Under the pieces are notes generated by a model. The model saw nothing but the letters and a program-made list of their open reading frames with translations. It was not told the DNA's origin and did no database searches. A DNA stretch of 54,392 bases. Origin: SIG587 sp045544035 (GTDB lineage: Bacteria; Bacillota; Clostridia; Oscillospirales; Acutalibacteraceae). Numbering within the stretch: position 1 is the first letter of the stretch; each line of letters opens with the position of its first letter. Made by a program: the position numbers and the translations under genes. The stretch covers positions 1 through 54,392 of the forward strand of contig JAZPYE010000020.1 of assembly GCA_045544035.1 (NCBI GenBank). The letters run 5' to 3'. Shown piece by piece: positions 41,425 through 48,402 of this stretch.

Positions 41425-41762
41425 AAAATCCTCATTCGTAAGAATGGGGATTTTTACTTTTTCTCTCTTTACTTTTCACTCTTCACTATTCTCTACGTTT
41501 TGGATAGAGGATTTTTGGAAGTAATAAGTAATTGTGAATAGTGAAGAAGTTCGGTGTCTGCTTCGCAGACGTATTTATAATGTTTTGCAAAATGCCGATT
41601 TCGGCATTTTCTTTTTTATAAACATTTTTTATGCTTTTTCACATTCTGCAGTCGAATTTTTACTGATTAAAAAGTATTAAACAAACAAATAACATCACAC
41701 CTTTCTTGTTTGTTGTTATCATAAAACAGTGCATGTTTACTATAGAAGAAATTTATGGTATA
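41419..41762 (+). repeat. Left flanking direct repeat of the nuclease/AbiTii cassette
   Basis: Segment 1 (41419-41552, 134 bp) matches 44952-45085 with about two mismatches and no gap. It contains the tRNA-Pro tail CGACCA, the tRNA terminator hairpin (about 41424-41455), and an element with 11-bp inverted ends (CTTCACTATTC at 41481, GAATAGTGAAG at 41536). Segment 2 (about 41613-41762) matches 45136-45278 less closely and ends in the cassette promoter. The 60 bp between the segments differ between the two copies. The 378 bases from tRNA to cassette hold no gene. Confidence 0.85.
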
Positions 41763-41764
41763 AT
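41736..41764 (+). promoter_or_regulatory. Promoter of the two-gene cassette
   Basis: -35 TTTACT (41736-41741), a 17-bp spacer and -10 TATAAT (41759-41764), 38 bases before the first start codon. It is copied in the right repeat at 45252-45280 with -10 TATATA. Confidence 0.75.
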
Positions 41765-41802
41765 GGCATAAAAGATATTTACAAAAGCGAGGTGCCGAAG
41801 TT

Positions 41803-43917
41803 ATGGCAGAAAAGAAATATGTAATTGATAATGCCGAACTGATGGCAGAATGGAACTGGGAAAAGAATACTGAATTAAATTTTGACCCTAAAACATTAAC
41901 TCTTGGTAGCCATACAAAAGCATGGTGGAAGTGTAGCAAGGGACACGAATGGCAAACAACAATTTCTCACCGTACTAATGGTTCTGGTTGTCCATATTGC
42001 GCTGGACAAAAAGTTATAAAAGGTGAAAATGATTTACAAACAGTTAATCCAACATTAGCAAATGAATGGCATTATGAAAAAAATAAAGGATTAACACCTG
42101 AAGATGTAATGCCCAATAGTAATAAAAAAGTTTGGTGGAAATGTCAAAAAGGACACGAGTGGCAGACGTCAATAGCTAATAGAAATTATGGATATGGTTG
42201 CCCTGTTTGCAATTCTGAACGACATACTTCTTTCCCTGAATATGCGATTTTATATTATCTTAAAGAATGTGGTTTAGAGGCAATACATTCGTATAAAGAA
42301 AAAGGCTATGAATTAGATATTTATATTCCAGCAAAAAGAATTGCTATTGAATATGACGGGAGTTTTTGGCACAAAAACAAAACAAAAAAAGATTTAGAAA
42401 AAAATTTCAAGTGCGAAAAAGATGGGATTAAACTATTTCGTATAAGAGAGGGATTGCCACCACTAAATGACAGTTCCGTAGATTACATTGTTCAAGAAAC
42501 AAAAAAAGATTTATCCCAAATTCTTGGAAAAGTTTTAAGTAATATAATTGGTAAAACCGTTGATATTAACCTAACAAGAGACGCTATTTCTATAGAAAAT
42601 TTGCGAGAATTTACGGAAAAAGAAAATTCCCTTTTATTCTCCAACCCTAAAATTGTAAAGGAATGGAATTATGAGAAGAACGGCAAGCTAAAGCCAGAAC
42701 ATTTTTTATCGAATAGTAATAAAAAAGTATGGTGGAAATGTCAAAAAGGGCACGAATGGCAAGCTAGAATAAGCAGTAGAAATAGTGGAAATGGATGTCC
42801 ATATTGCACAGGGTTATACGTTATTAAAGGCGAAAACGATTTACAAACAATCAACCCTGCCTTGTCGAATGAATGGCATTACGAAAAGAATAAAGGAATA
42901 ACACCTACAGATGTAATGCCCAATAGCGATAAGAAAGTATGGTGGAAATGCAGTAAAGGGCACGAGTGGGAAGCTACAATAATCAATAGAAACAAAGGTA
43001 CAGGGTGTCCTTATTGCGCAAGTCAAAAAGTTTTGAAAGGCTATAACGATTTACAAACAATTAATCCCGATTTAGCAAAAGAATGGAATTATAATAAGAA
43101 TATAGGATTAACCCCTATGGATGTATTGCCTAAAAGCGAAAAAAAGGTATGGTGGGTGTGTAGTAACGGACACGAGTGGCAAGCAACAATAGCGCACAGA
43201 ACTAATGGTAACGGTTGTCCCTATTGCTCTGGTCGATACGTTATTACGGGAGAAAACGATTTACAAACAGTTAATCCCGATTTAGCTAATGAATGGAATT
43301 ACAAACGAAATGGTAGTTTAAAACCAGTGCATTTTTTAGCAAATAGTCATGAAAATGTCTGGTGGAAGTGTAGTAATGGGCACGAGTGGCAAGCTACAAT
43401 TGATAGCAGAAATACAGGACGAGGGTGTCCATATTGTGCTAGCCAAAAAATTTTAAAAGGTTATAACGATTTGCTAACAATCAATCCAACCCTAGCCAAA
43501 GAATGGAATCATGAAAAAAATGACAAATTATCACCTACCGATGTAATGCCAAATAGCAATAGAAAAGTTTGGTGGAAGTGTAGCAAAGGACACGAGTGGC
43601 AGGCTATGGTATCAAGCAGAAATAAAGGAGCTTGTTGTCCATATTGTTCTGGTCGAAATGCTATTAAAGGCGAAAATGATTTGCAAACGGTTAATCCAAC
43701 ATTAGCAAAAGAATGGAATTATGAAAAAAACAATGGATTAACACCTGTGGATGTATTACCTAATAGCGGAAAAAATGTATGGTGGAAGTGCAGCGAAGGT
43801 CATGAATGGCAAGCAAGAATTGCAGATAGAAACAAAGGCAGAGGTTGCCCTATTTGTAAAAAAACAAAAAATGATAGTAAACGCAAAATAAAGGAGATTT
43901 TTAATGACAAAATTTGA
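41803..43917 (+). CDS. Multi-zinc-ribbon protein with embedded PD-(D/E)XK-type endonuclease
   Basis: This 704-aa protein starts at ATG 41803 behind GAGGTG. Eight near-70-residue repeats each carry VWWKC-x3-GHEW and, about 18 residues on, GCPYC (a treble-clef-type zinc ribbon, like PF14311/DUF4379). Two precede and six follow an inserted domain at about 141-250. That domain reads as a Vsr/DUF559-like nuclease: SFPEYAILYYL (Glu146), YELDIYI (Asp172), IAIEYDG (Glu183, Asp185) and WH (His190), then GIKLFRIRE. Zinc sites and nuclease residues are all intact, so it is probably active. Linkers repeat KGENDLQTVNPTLAKEW. The DNA is AT-rich compared with neighbours. It is coupled to the AbiTii-like gene by a 14-base overlap. 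A role in defence against foreign DNA is inference; DNA repair is an alternative. Confidence 0.82.
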   Translation: MAEKKYVIDNAELMAEWNWEKNTELNFDPKTLTLGSHTKAWWKCSKGHEWQTTISHRTNGSGCPYCAGQKVIKGENDLQTVNPTLANEWHYEKNKGLTPEDVMPNSNKKVWWKCQKGHEWQTSIANRNYGYGCPVCNSERHTSFPEYAILYYLKECGLEAIHSYKEKGYELDIYIPAKRIAIEYDGSFWHKNKTKKDLEKNFKCEKDGIKLFRIREGLPPLNDSSVDYIVQETKKDLSQILGKVLSNIIGKTVDINLTRDAISIENLREFTEKENSLLFSNPKIVKEWNYEKNGKLKPEHFLSNSNKKVWWKCQKGHEWQARISSRNSGNGCPYCTGLYVIKGENDLQTINPALSNEWHYEKNKGITPTDVMPNSDKKVWWKCSKGHEWEATIINRNKGTGCPYCASQKVLKGYNDLQTINPDLAKEWNYNKNIGLTPMDVLPKSEKKVWWVCSNGHEWQATIAHRTNGNGCPYCSGRYVITGENDLQTVNPDLANEWNYKRNGSLKPVHFLANSHENVWWKCSNGHEWQATIDSRNTGRGCPYCASQKILKGYNDLLTINPTLAKEWNHEKNDKLSPTDVMPNSNRKVWWKCSKGHEWQAMVSSRNKGACCPYCSGRNAIKGENDLQTVNPTLAKEWNYEKNNGLTPVDVLPNSGKNVWWKCSEGHEWQARIADRNKGRGCPICKKTKNDSKRKIKEIFNDKI
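41845..43862 (+). repeat. Eight in-frame 210-bp repeat units within the zinc-ribbon gene
   Basis: Units of about 70 codons. Units 1-2 span about 41845-42220 and units 3-8 span about 42658-43862, interrupted by the nuclease-coding part. The cysteine codons of units 1 and 2 are exactly 210 bases apart (41932 and 42142). The repeats are diverged at the DNA level, so this is not a fresh tandem duplication. Confidence 0.85.
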
Positions 43918-44896
43918 ACAAGCTCTTGAAACATGTGAAAAAATACTAACAGGGGTTGAACTTGGAACGATGAGTACATCTTCAATGCTTATGATGTGTT
44001 TGCGTGTTGCAAGATTAACAAACGATGAAGATGCTATTACGTGGCTCCAATACGAAAATAGCGGTTATCCAGAAGATGAAAATGGGTTTATATTTGCTAA
44101 TGCTTGGAAAGTTGGTTGGAAGCATGGTCGTGGCAGTTATGACAAAGAAAAGAAGAAAGTAATATTTACCCAATTATCCTCCGCGTTAGAAGGGCGAATT
44201 TCTTCACAAAAAGATGCTTTGAAAAATTTTAGTACGAGCGGTGCGTCAGTATCGGGGGACTATGCATTAGTTGCTATGGGTGCGCTAACAAGAAGCGTTT
44301 CAGAGTCGACAGAAGTGTTATTAAAAGATATAACAGAAGACGAAAGAAAGCTTTCTTTGTTAAGAGCACAGTATTATGATTATGTTTCAAAAAAGCACAT
44401 TGAACTATCGTTTAGCAATACAACAGCAGATGTTTTTTCAATTTATCGTGAAAAAGTTGATAATTACTTTTCTAAATTCCCAACCGAAATCACATCCAAA
44501 CTTCGTGCTATTGATGATAAAATCAACTCGGATAATCCCGAACTGTATTCACAAGCTCTTACTACTTGTCGCAGATTGTTTGAGGATGTTGCAGATGAAT
44601 TGTTTAAAATTCATTTCCCTAACTATAAAGGAAAAATGTATAAAACAAAATCAGGCAAAGAAATCGATGTGAGTGGTGAACATTACAAAAACAAGTTATC
44701 AGCAGTAATTGAAAAATTACAAGATAAATCGACAAATAAATGCTTAGTCGGAAGTAGCATAATTTACTTAATTGATAGGATGGACAATCTAATTAATTTG
44801 CAATGCAAAGGTGTTCATAATGAGATTTCTAAAGATGATGCTATGCAGTGTATCATACATACTTATATTTGTTTAGGAGATGTTCTATCTTTATAG
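43904..44896 (+). CDS. AbiTii-domain-like protein (putative abortive-infection partner)
   Basis: This 330-aa protein starts at ATG 43904 with AAAGGAG seven bases before. The N-terminal segment with MMCLRVARLTNDEDAITWLQYENSGYP resembles the AbiTii domain (PF18864), where WLxxExxGYP is typical. The middle part (about 140-215) is helical. The C-terminal third ends LINLQCKGVHNEISKDDAMQCIIHTYICLGDVL, which resembles the C-terminal helical domain of abortive-infection proteins. A canonical HEPN R-x4-6-H RNase motif is not seen. It overlaps the upstream gene by 14 bases, so the two are made together. The biochemical activity is unknown; a toxin or sensor partner of the nuclease is inferred. Confidence 0.7.
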   Translation: MTKFEQALETCEKILTGVELGTMSTSSMLMMCLRVARLTNDEDAITWLQYENSGYPEDENGFIFANAWKVGWKHGRGSYDKEKKKVIFTQLSSALEGRISSQKDALKNFSTSGASVSGDYALVAMGALTRSVSESTEVLLKDITEDERKLSLLRAQYYDYVSKKHIELSFSNTTADVFSIYREKVDNYFSKFPTEITSKLRAIDDKINSDNPELYSQALTTCRRLFEDVADELFKIHFPNYKGKMYKTKSGKEIDVSGEHYKNKLSAVIEKLQDKSTNKCLVGSSIIYLIDRMDNLINLQCKGVHNEISKDDAMQCIIHTYICLGDVLSL

Positions 44897-44898
44897 TT

Positions 44899-44930
44899 GC
44901 GAAAAACCCAGTATTTATGCGGGTTTTCGC
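44899..44930 (+). terminator. Terminator of the cassette
   Basis: A 10-bp stem (GCGAAAAACCC at 44899 with GGGTTTTCGC at 44921) starts three bases past the AbiTii-like stop codon. The T tract after it is poor (TTGATT). Confidence 0.5.
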
Positions 44931-44951
44931 TTGATTACTATAACGCTACTC

Positions 44952-45278
44952 CGACCAAAAATCCTCATTCGTAAGAATGGGGATTTTTACTTTTTCACTC
45001 TTCACTTTTCACTCTTCACTATTCTCTACGTTTTGGATAGAGGATTTTTGGAAGTAATAAGTAATTGTGAATAGTGAAGAAGTTCTGTTACTAAATTAGT
45101 TCTATTCTTTGAGTTTTTTAAAATCAGAACTTTTTCTTTTTATAAACGTTCTTTCACATTCTCCTGTCGTTTTTTTACTGACTTAAAATTATTAAACAAA
45201 CAAATAACATCACTCCCTTTCTTATTGGTTTTTAACATAAAACAGTGCATGTTTACTATAGAAGAAATTTATGGTATA
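44952..45278 (+). repeat. Right flanking direct repeat of the nuclease/AbiTii cassette
   Basis: This is the second copy of the flank at 41419-41762. Segment 1 is 44952-45085, at a constant offset of 3533 bases. Segment 2 is about 45136-45278, at offset 3516. It starts with CTCCGACCA, which looks like the 3' end of a tRNA but has no tRNA body before it. The repeat stops at 45278, where a truncated gene on the other strand begins. The stretch 44897-45406 (510 bases) holds no complete gene. Confidence 0.85.
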
Positions 45279-45299
45279 TAAATCTTCAAGTGTTGTCAT
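45222..45299 (-). pseudogene. Truncated small gene start (DUF6809-like)
   Basis: On the minus strand, a strong site AAAGGAGGTG is followed by ATG 45299 and MTTLEDLY. That is the opening of small proteins common in Firmicutes accessory regions (DUF6809-like, from memory). After eight codons the frame runs into the flanking repeat and stops after 25 codons. The junction with the repeat is exact, so the gene was cut by the event that placed the repeat here. Confidence 0.5.
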
Positions 45300-45381
45300 G
45301 TGTGTTGCACCTCCTTTGCAGTACAAACATATACCACAATACCTTTCACAAGTCCAGCATTTTTTGAAATAAAATGCAAAA

Positions 45382-45401
45382 GGCGCCGCCGAAGCGACGC
45401 C
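45382..45401 (-). terminator. Terminator of the V-ATPase/ktr operon
   Basis: An 8-bp stem with one mismatch (45382-45389 with 45394-45401) carries a TTCG tetraloop on the minus strand and is followed by TTTTGCATTTT. It begins just past the YbjQ-like stop codon at 45407. Confidence 0.8.
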
Positions 45402-45406
45402 CTTGC

Positions 45407-45721
45407 TCATTTAATAATTTTAACTGCTGTTCCGTAAGCAATAACTTCGGCTGCGCCCTGCATTATTGCTGAGGATGCATAGCGTATATTAACGATAGCA
45501 TCTGCACCGAGAGCTTCTGCTTCTGCAACCATTCTCTTGGTAGCAAGAGCACGAGCCTCGTTCATCATCTCGTTATAGGATTTAAGTTCGCCTCCGACCA
45601 AGGTCTTAAAGCTTTGGGAAATATCCTTTCCTATGTGCTTTGACTGAATGGTGCTTCCTTTTACAAGACCTAACATTTCGAGTTCTTTGCCGCTGATGTA
45701 ATCAGTATTTACTAAGATCAT
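45407..45721 (-). CDS. YbjQ/UPF0145 family protein
   Basis: About 104 aa from ATG 45721, with AAAGG eight bases before. Family marks are SGKELEMLGLVKGSTIQSKHIGKDI, YNEMMNEARALATKRMVAEAEALGADAIVNIRYASS and AAEVIAYGTAVKI. The family (heavy-metal-binding-domain fold) has no confirmed function. It overlaps the upstream membrane-protein gene and is last in the V-ATPase/ktr run. Confidence 0.88.
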   Translation of the reverse strand: MILVNTDYISGKELEMLGLVKGSTIQSKHIGKDISQSFKTLVGGELKSYNEMMNEARALATKRMVAEAEALGADAIVNIRYASSAIMQGAAEVIAYGTAVKIIK

Positions 45722-45926
45722 CTTCTTCACCTTTCTTTATTTCATTTATTCTTTCTATGCAAACTTTGAGCATAACAGCCGTAAAAGCAAGGGGAATAAT
45801 TCCCAAAAGCCATTTCCAAATGCCATCTATCAGTGCTATCAAAAAGCCAAAATAAGCAATGTAATACAAAACCATAATAGCGGTTACGATAATCGGCACA
45901 ATCAGTTTTTTCTTATGTTCTTTCAT
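45702..45926 (-). CDS. Small two-helix membrane protein
   Basis: This 74-aa protein has two hydrophobic segments (about 9-31 and 37-55), basic N- and acidic C-terminal ends (KKGEEDDLSKY), and no known family. ATG 45926 has GGTG upstream. It overlaps the YbjQ-like gene by 20 bases and follows ktrA by 12 bases. The position suggests a helper of either neighbour, but nothing in the sequence shows its role. Confidence 0.6.
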   Translation of the reverse strand: MKEHKKKLIVPIIVTAIMVLYYIAYFGFLIALIDGIWKWLLGIIPLAFTAVMLKVCIERINEIKKGEEDDLSKY

Positions 45927-45938
45927 ACATTCACCGCA

Positions 45939-46589
45939 TTATTTCAGTTTCTGCAACTTTAGGGTTTTAGCAATAACGATAAGCTGCATTCCTTTTTCAA
46001 GCGGGAGCGCAGGATCAACCGTTGTACTGATCTTATCACCGTTTCGTATTGCAACAACGTTAACAGAATATTTTCTGCGAAGGCTAAGTTCTATCAGCGT
46101 TTTACCAACCCACTCATCTCTTACGTGTATTTCTACCATAGACACTTCATCGGAAAGCTCTATCATTTCGGAAAAGCCCGATGTAAGCAGATTTTTAGCA
46201 AGTCTTGTTCCCGATTCTTTTTCGGGGAAAATCACTCTGTCGGCACCCACACGGCTTAAAATCTTTTGGTGCATTTCATTGCCGCATTTAACGATAACGG
46301 TGGGAACCCCTGCCTCCTTGCAGAGCGTTACCGCCAAAACGCTTGCTTCAAGATTACTTGCCATTGCAACAATAACAATATCGATATTGGAAATACCGAG
46401 TCTTTTAATTGCCTCTGGCTCGGTAATATCGGCGCATTTGCAAACGGGTATGGTTTCAATTGCATTATTAACATTATTTTGATCGATGTCAACAGCCAAA
46501 ACTTCTGCACCATTGTTTACAAGTTCTTCCGCAACGGCTTTTCCGTATCTGCCGAGACCTAATACTGCATAGGTTTTATTGATACTCAT
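45939..46589 (-). CDS. ktrA: KtrA/TrkA-type potassium channel regulatory subunit (RCK domain)
   Basis: This 216-aa cytoplasmic gating ring subunit has an RCK_N domain with the nucleotide-binding AVLGLGRYGKAVAEEL and Asp34-like acidic end of strand 2 (LAVDID). A TrkA_C domain follows about residue 135 (MVEIHVRDEWVGKTLIEL). KtrA binds ATP/ADP or NAD(H) and c-di-AMP to gate KtrB. ATG 46589 is 15 bases after the ktrB stop. Confidence 0.92.
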   Translation of the reverse strand: MSINKTYAVLGLGRYGKAVAEELVNNGAEVLAVDIDQNNVNNAIETIPVCKCADITEPEAIKRLGISNIDIVIVAMASNLEASVLAVTLCKEAGVPTVIVKCGNEMHQKILSRVGADRVIFPEKESGTRLAKNLLTSGFSEMIELSDEVSMVEIHVRDEWVGKTLIELSLRRKYSVNVVAIRNGDKISTTVDPALPLEKGMQLIVIAKTLKLQKLK

Positions 46590-46604
46590 ATAATTTATCC
46601 CTTC

Positions 46605-47963
46605 TTATCCCACACTGATTTCTTCGATTGGGTTTCTTACGATATTTTGATTATCCTTGTTTCTCTTAAAGGCAACGGCAAGTGATATTGGGCCAACTCT
46701 GCCAAGGTACATTGTTATGATAATAATGAGTTTACCGATGCTATCGAGGGATACCGTAAGATTTCTTGTGAGACCTACGGTTGCGGTAGCACTAACCGTT
46801 TCATAAACAATATCGAGTGCATTTGCATCTGTTACGGCAGAAAGCAAAACCGTTGAAGCAAACATTATTATAAAGGACATACAGGTAACGGCAACCGCTT
46901 TGCTGACCGCCTGTTTTGTAAGCCGTCTGCCAAATACCTCGGTATCCTCTTTATTACGAATAGAGGCAATCGCCGCCACAATAATAACGGCAAAGGTAAC
47001 GGTTTTGATTCCTCCGGCTGTGCCAACGGGTGAGCCGCCGATAAACATCAAAAGCAAACATACGATAGCACTTGCATTTGTAAGATTCTCTTGCGGCACT
47101 GTTGCAAATCCGGCGGTTCTCGTTGTAACCGACTGAAACAAGGACACTTCTATTTTTTGAAGCAAAGTATAATCTTTAATTGTTTGCGGATTGTTATACT
47201 CAAACGCAAAAATGAAAGCTGCACCCACAAAAATCAAAATTAAAGTTGCCGCAATAGCGATTTTACTGTGAAGAGTAAGGTCTCTGAAAAATTTTACTTT
47301 CTTAGTTCGGGCAAGTTTTAAAACCCTGAGCACATCCCACCAAACGATATAACCGATACCGCCTAATATAATTAAGGCACACGTAACAATATTGATAATG
47401 GGATTGAGAACATAATTACAAAGACTGTTTTCGGCAATAATATCAATTCCTGCATTACAAAAGGCAGAAACGGAAGTGAAGACCGATATCCATATTCCTT
47501 TTGCACCGAACTCAGGTATAAAAACCGTCATATAAAGCAGAGCACCGATACCTTCTATTATAAGTGTTCCGCCTACAACCTTTTTTACGAACCGGACAAG
47601 CCCCGACAGAGAATTCAGATTAAATGCGTCTTGCAAGAGCAGCCTGTCACCGATACCCATTTTCTTGTGCAGGAGTATCATCAGTCCTGACATAATGGTG
47701 ATAACACCAAGACCGCCGATCTGAATCAATATCAGAATAATGATTTGTCCGAAATCACTCCAAGAGGAAACGGTCGGTGTAACTACCAGACCCGTAACAC
47801 AGGTGGAGGTCGTTGCGGTGAAAAGCGCATCTAAAAAAGAAGTCGGTTTTCCATCGGCTGAGCTTATGGGAAGCGAAAGCAACACTGCGCCTATCAATAT
47901 CGTTATTAAAAAGCTCAACAATATAATATGTGTTGTGGATACCCGAAGCCATTGTTTTTTCAT
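46605..47963 (-). CDS. ktrB: KtrB/TrkH-type potassium uptake channel subunit
   Basis: This 452-aa membrane subunit is made of four M1-P-M2 repeats. The selectivity-filter loops are TSTCVTGL, SAFCNAGID, VTTRTAGFAT and TATVGLTRNL, each with the conserved Gly. KtrB takes up K+ with Na+ dependence in several Gram-positives. The gene is two bases after the V-ATPase K subunit stop. This is the same pairing as ntpJ at the end of the Enterococcus hirae ntp operon. Confidence 0.94.
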   Translation of the reverse strand: MKKQWLRVSTTHIILLSFLITILIGAVLLSLPISSADGKPTSFLDALFTATTSTCVTGLVVTPTVSSWSDFGQIIILILIQIGGLGVITIMSGLMILLHKKMGIGDRLLLQDAFNLNSLSGLVRFVKKVVGGTLIIEGIGALLYMTVFIPEFGAKGIWISVFTSVSAFCNAGIDIIAENSLCNYVLNPIINIVTCALIILGGIGYIVWWDVLRVLKLARTKKVKFFRDLTLHSKIAIAATLILIFVGAAFIFAFEYNNPQTIKDYTLLQKIEVSLFQSVTTRTAGFATVPQENLTNASAIVCLLLMFIGGSPVGTAGGIKTVTFAVIIVAAIASIRNKEDTEVFGRRLTKQAVSKAVAVTCMSFIIMFASTVLLSAVTDANALDIVYETVSATATVGLTRNLTVSLDSIGKLIIIITMYLGRVGPISLAVAFKRNKDNQNIVRNPIEEISVG

Positions 47964-47964
47964 A

Positions 47965-48390
47965 TTATCCTAACGCTACCATGCTGAAAACGAGTGCGAA
48001 CAACGCAACGGTTTCGCAAAGACCGACAACAGTGATGTACTGTGAAAAGCCTTTTCCTGTTTCAGCTAAAGCATCTGCACCTGCCGCACCGGCTTTACCC
48101 TGAAAAACAGCCGAGAAAGCCATGGCGACACCGGATGCGATTCCAAGACCGAGCAAAAAGGCAGGATCGGCAGAGGAACCCTTCATCTGTTGCATCAAAA
48201 GGAAGCCGTAAATAGTCTGTGTAAGAGGCGCACCTGCGAAAACAGTAAGAATAAAGGGTGCTGCTTTATTGCTCATATAACACTTTTTCCAAGCACCAAT
48301 TGAAGCCTGACCCGCAATACCGATACCGATTGCCGAGCCGATTGCGGCAATACCCATTGCCAATGCTGTTCCTAATAATCCTAAATTCAT
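47965..48390 (-). CDS. ntpK: V-type ATPase subunit K (membrane ring)
   Basis: This 141-aa ring subunit has four membrane helices in two hairpins. The ion site is readable by comparison with E. hirae NtpK. Thr57-Gln58 and Tyr61 (PLTQTIY) match Thr64-Gln65 and Tyr68, Gln97 (VFQGK) matches Gln110, and Glu126 (LCETVAL) matches Glu139. All five side chains are present, which predicts Na+ coupling. The first hairpin has no carboxylate, as in E. hirae. ATG 48390 follows AAGGAG. Confidence 0.93.
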   Translation of the reverse strand: MNLGLLGTALAMGIAAIGSAIGIGIAGQASIGAWKKCYMSNKAAPFILTVFAGAPLTQTIYGFLLMQQMKGSSADPAFLLGLGIASGVAMAFSAVFQGKAGAAGADALAETGKGFSQYITVVGLCETVALFALVFSMVALG

Positions 48391-48402
48391 AATGATTCTC
48401 CT

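Noticed and set aside
41667..41939. Minus-strand 90-codon frame over the cassette start
   Set aside because: It overlaps the promoter and the 5' end of the zinc-ribbon gene and shares its end with the truncated right-flank frame only because both lie in the direct repeat.
41803..43862. Regular 210-bp repeats as a possible CRISPR or satellite
   Set aside because: The period is in frame and encodes repeated zinc ribbons; no short identical repeats with unique spacers were seen here or elsewhere in the window.
41425..45406. Integrase or transposase to explain the cassette
   Set aside because: No frame in the interval shows a recombinase motif; the direct repeats are the only mobility signal.
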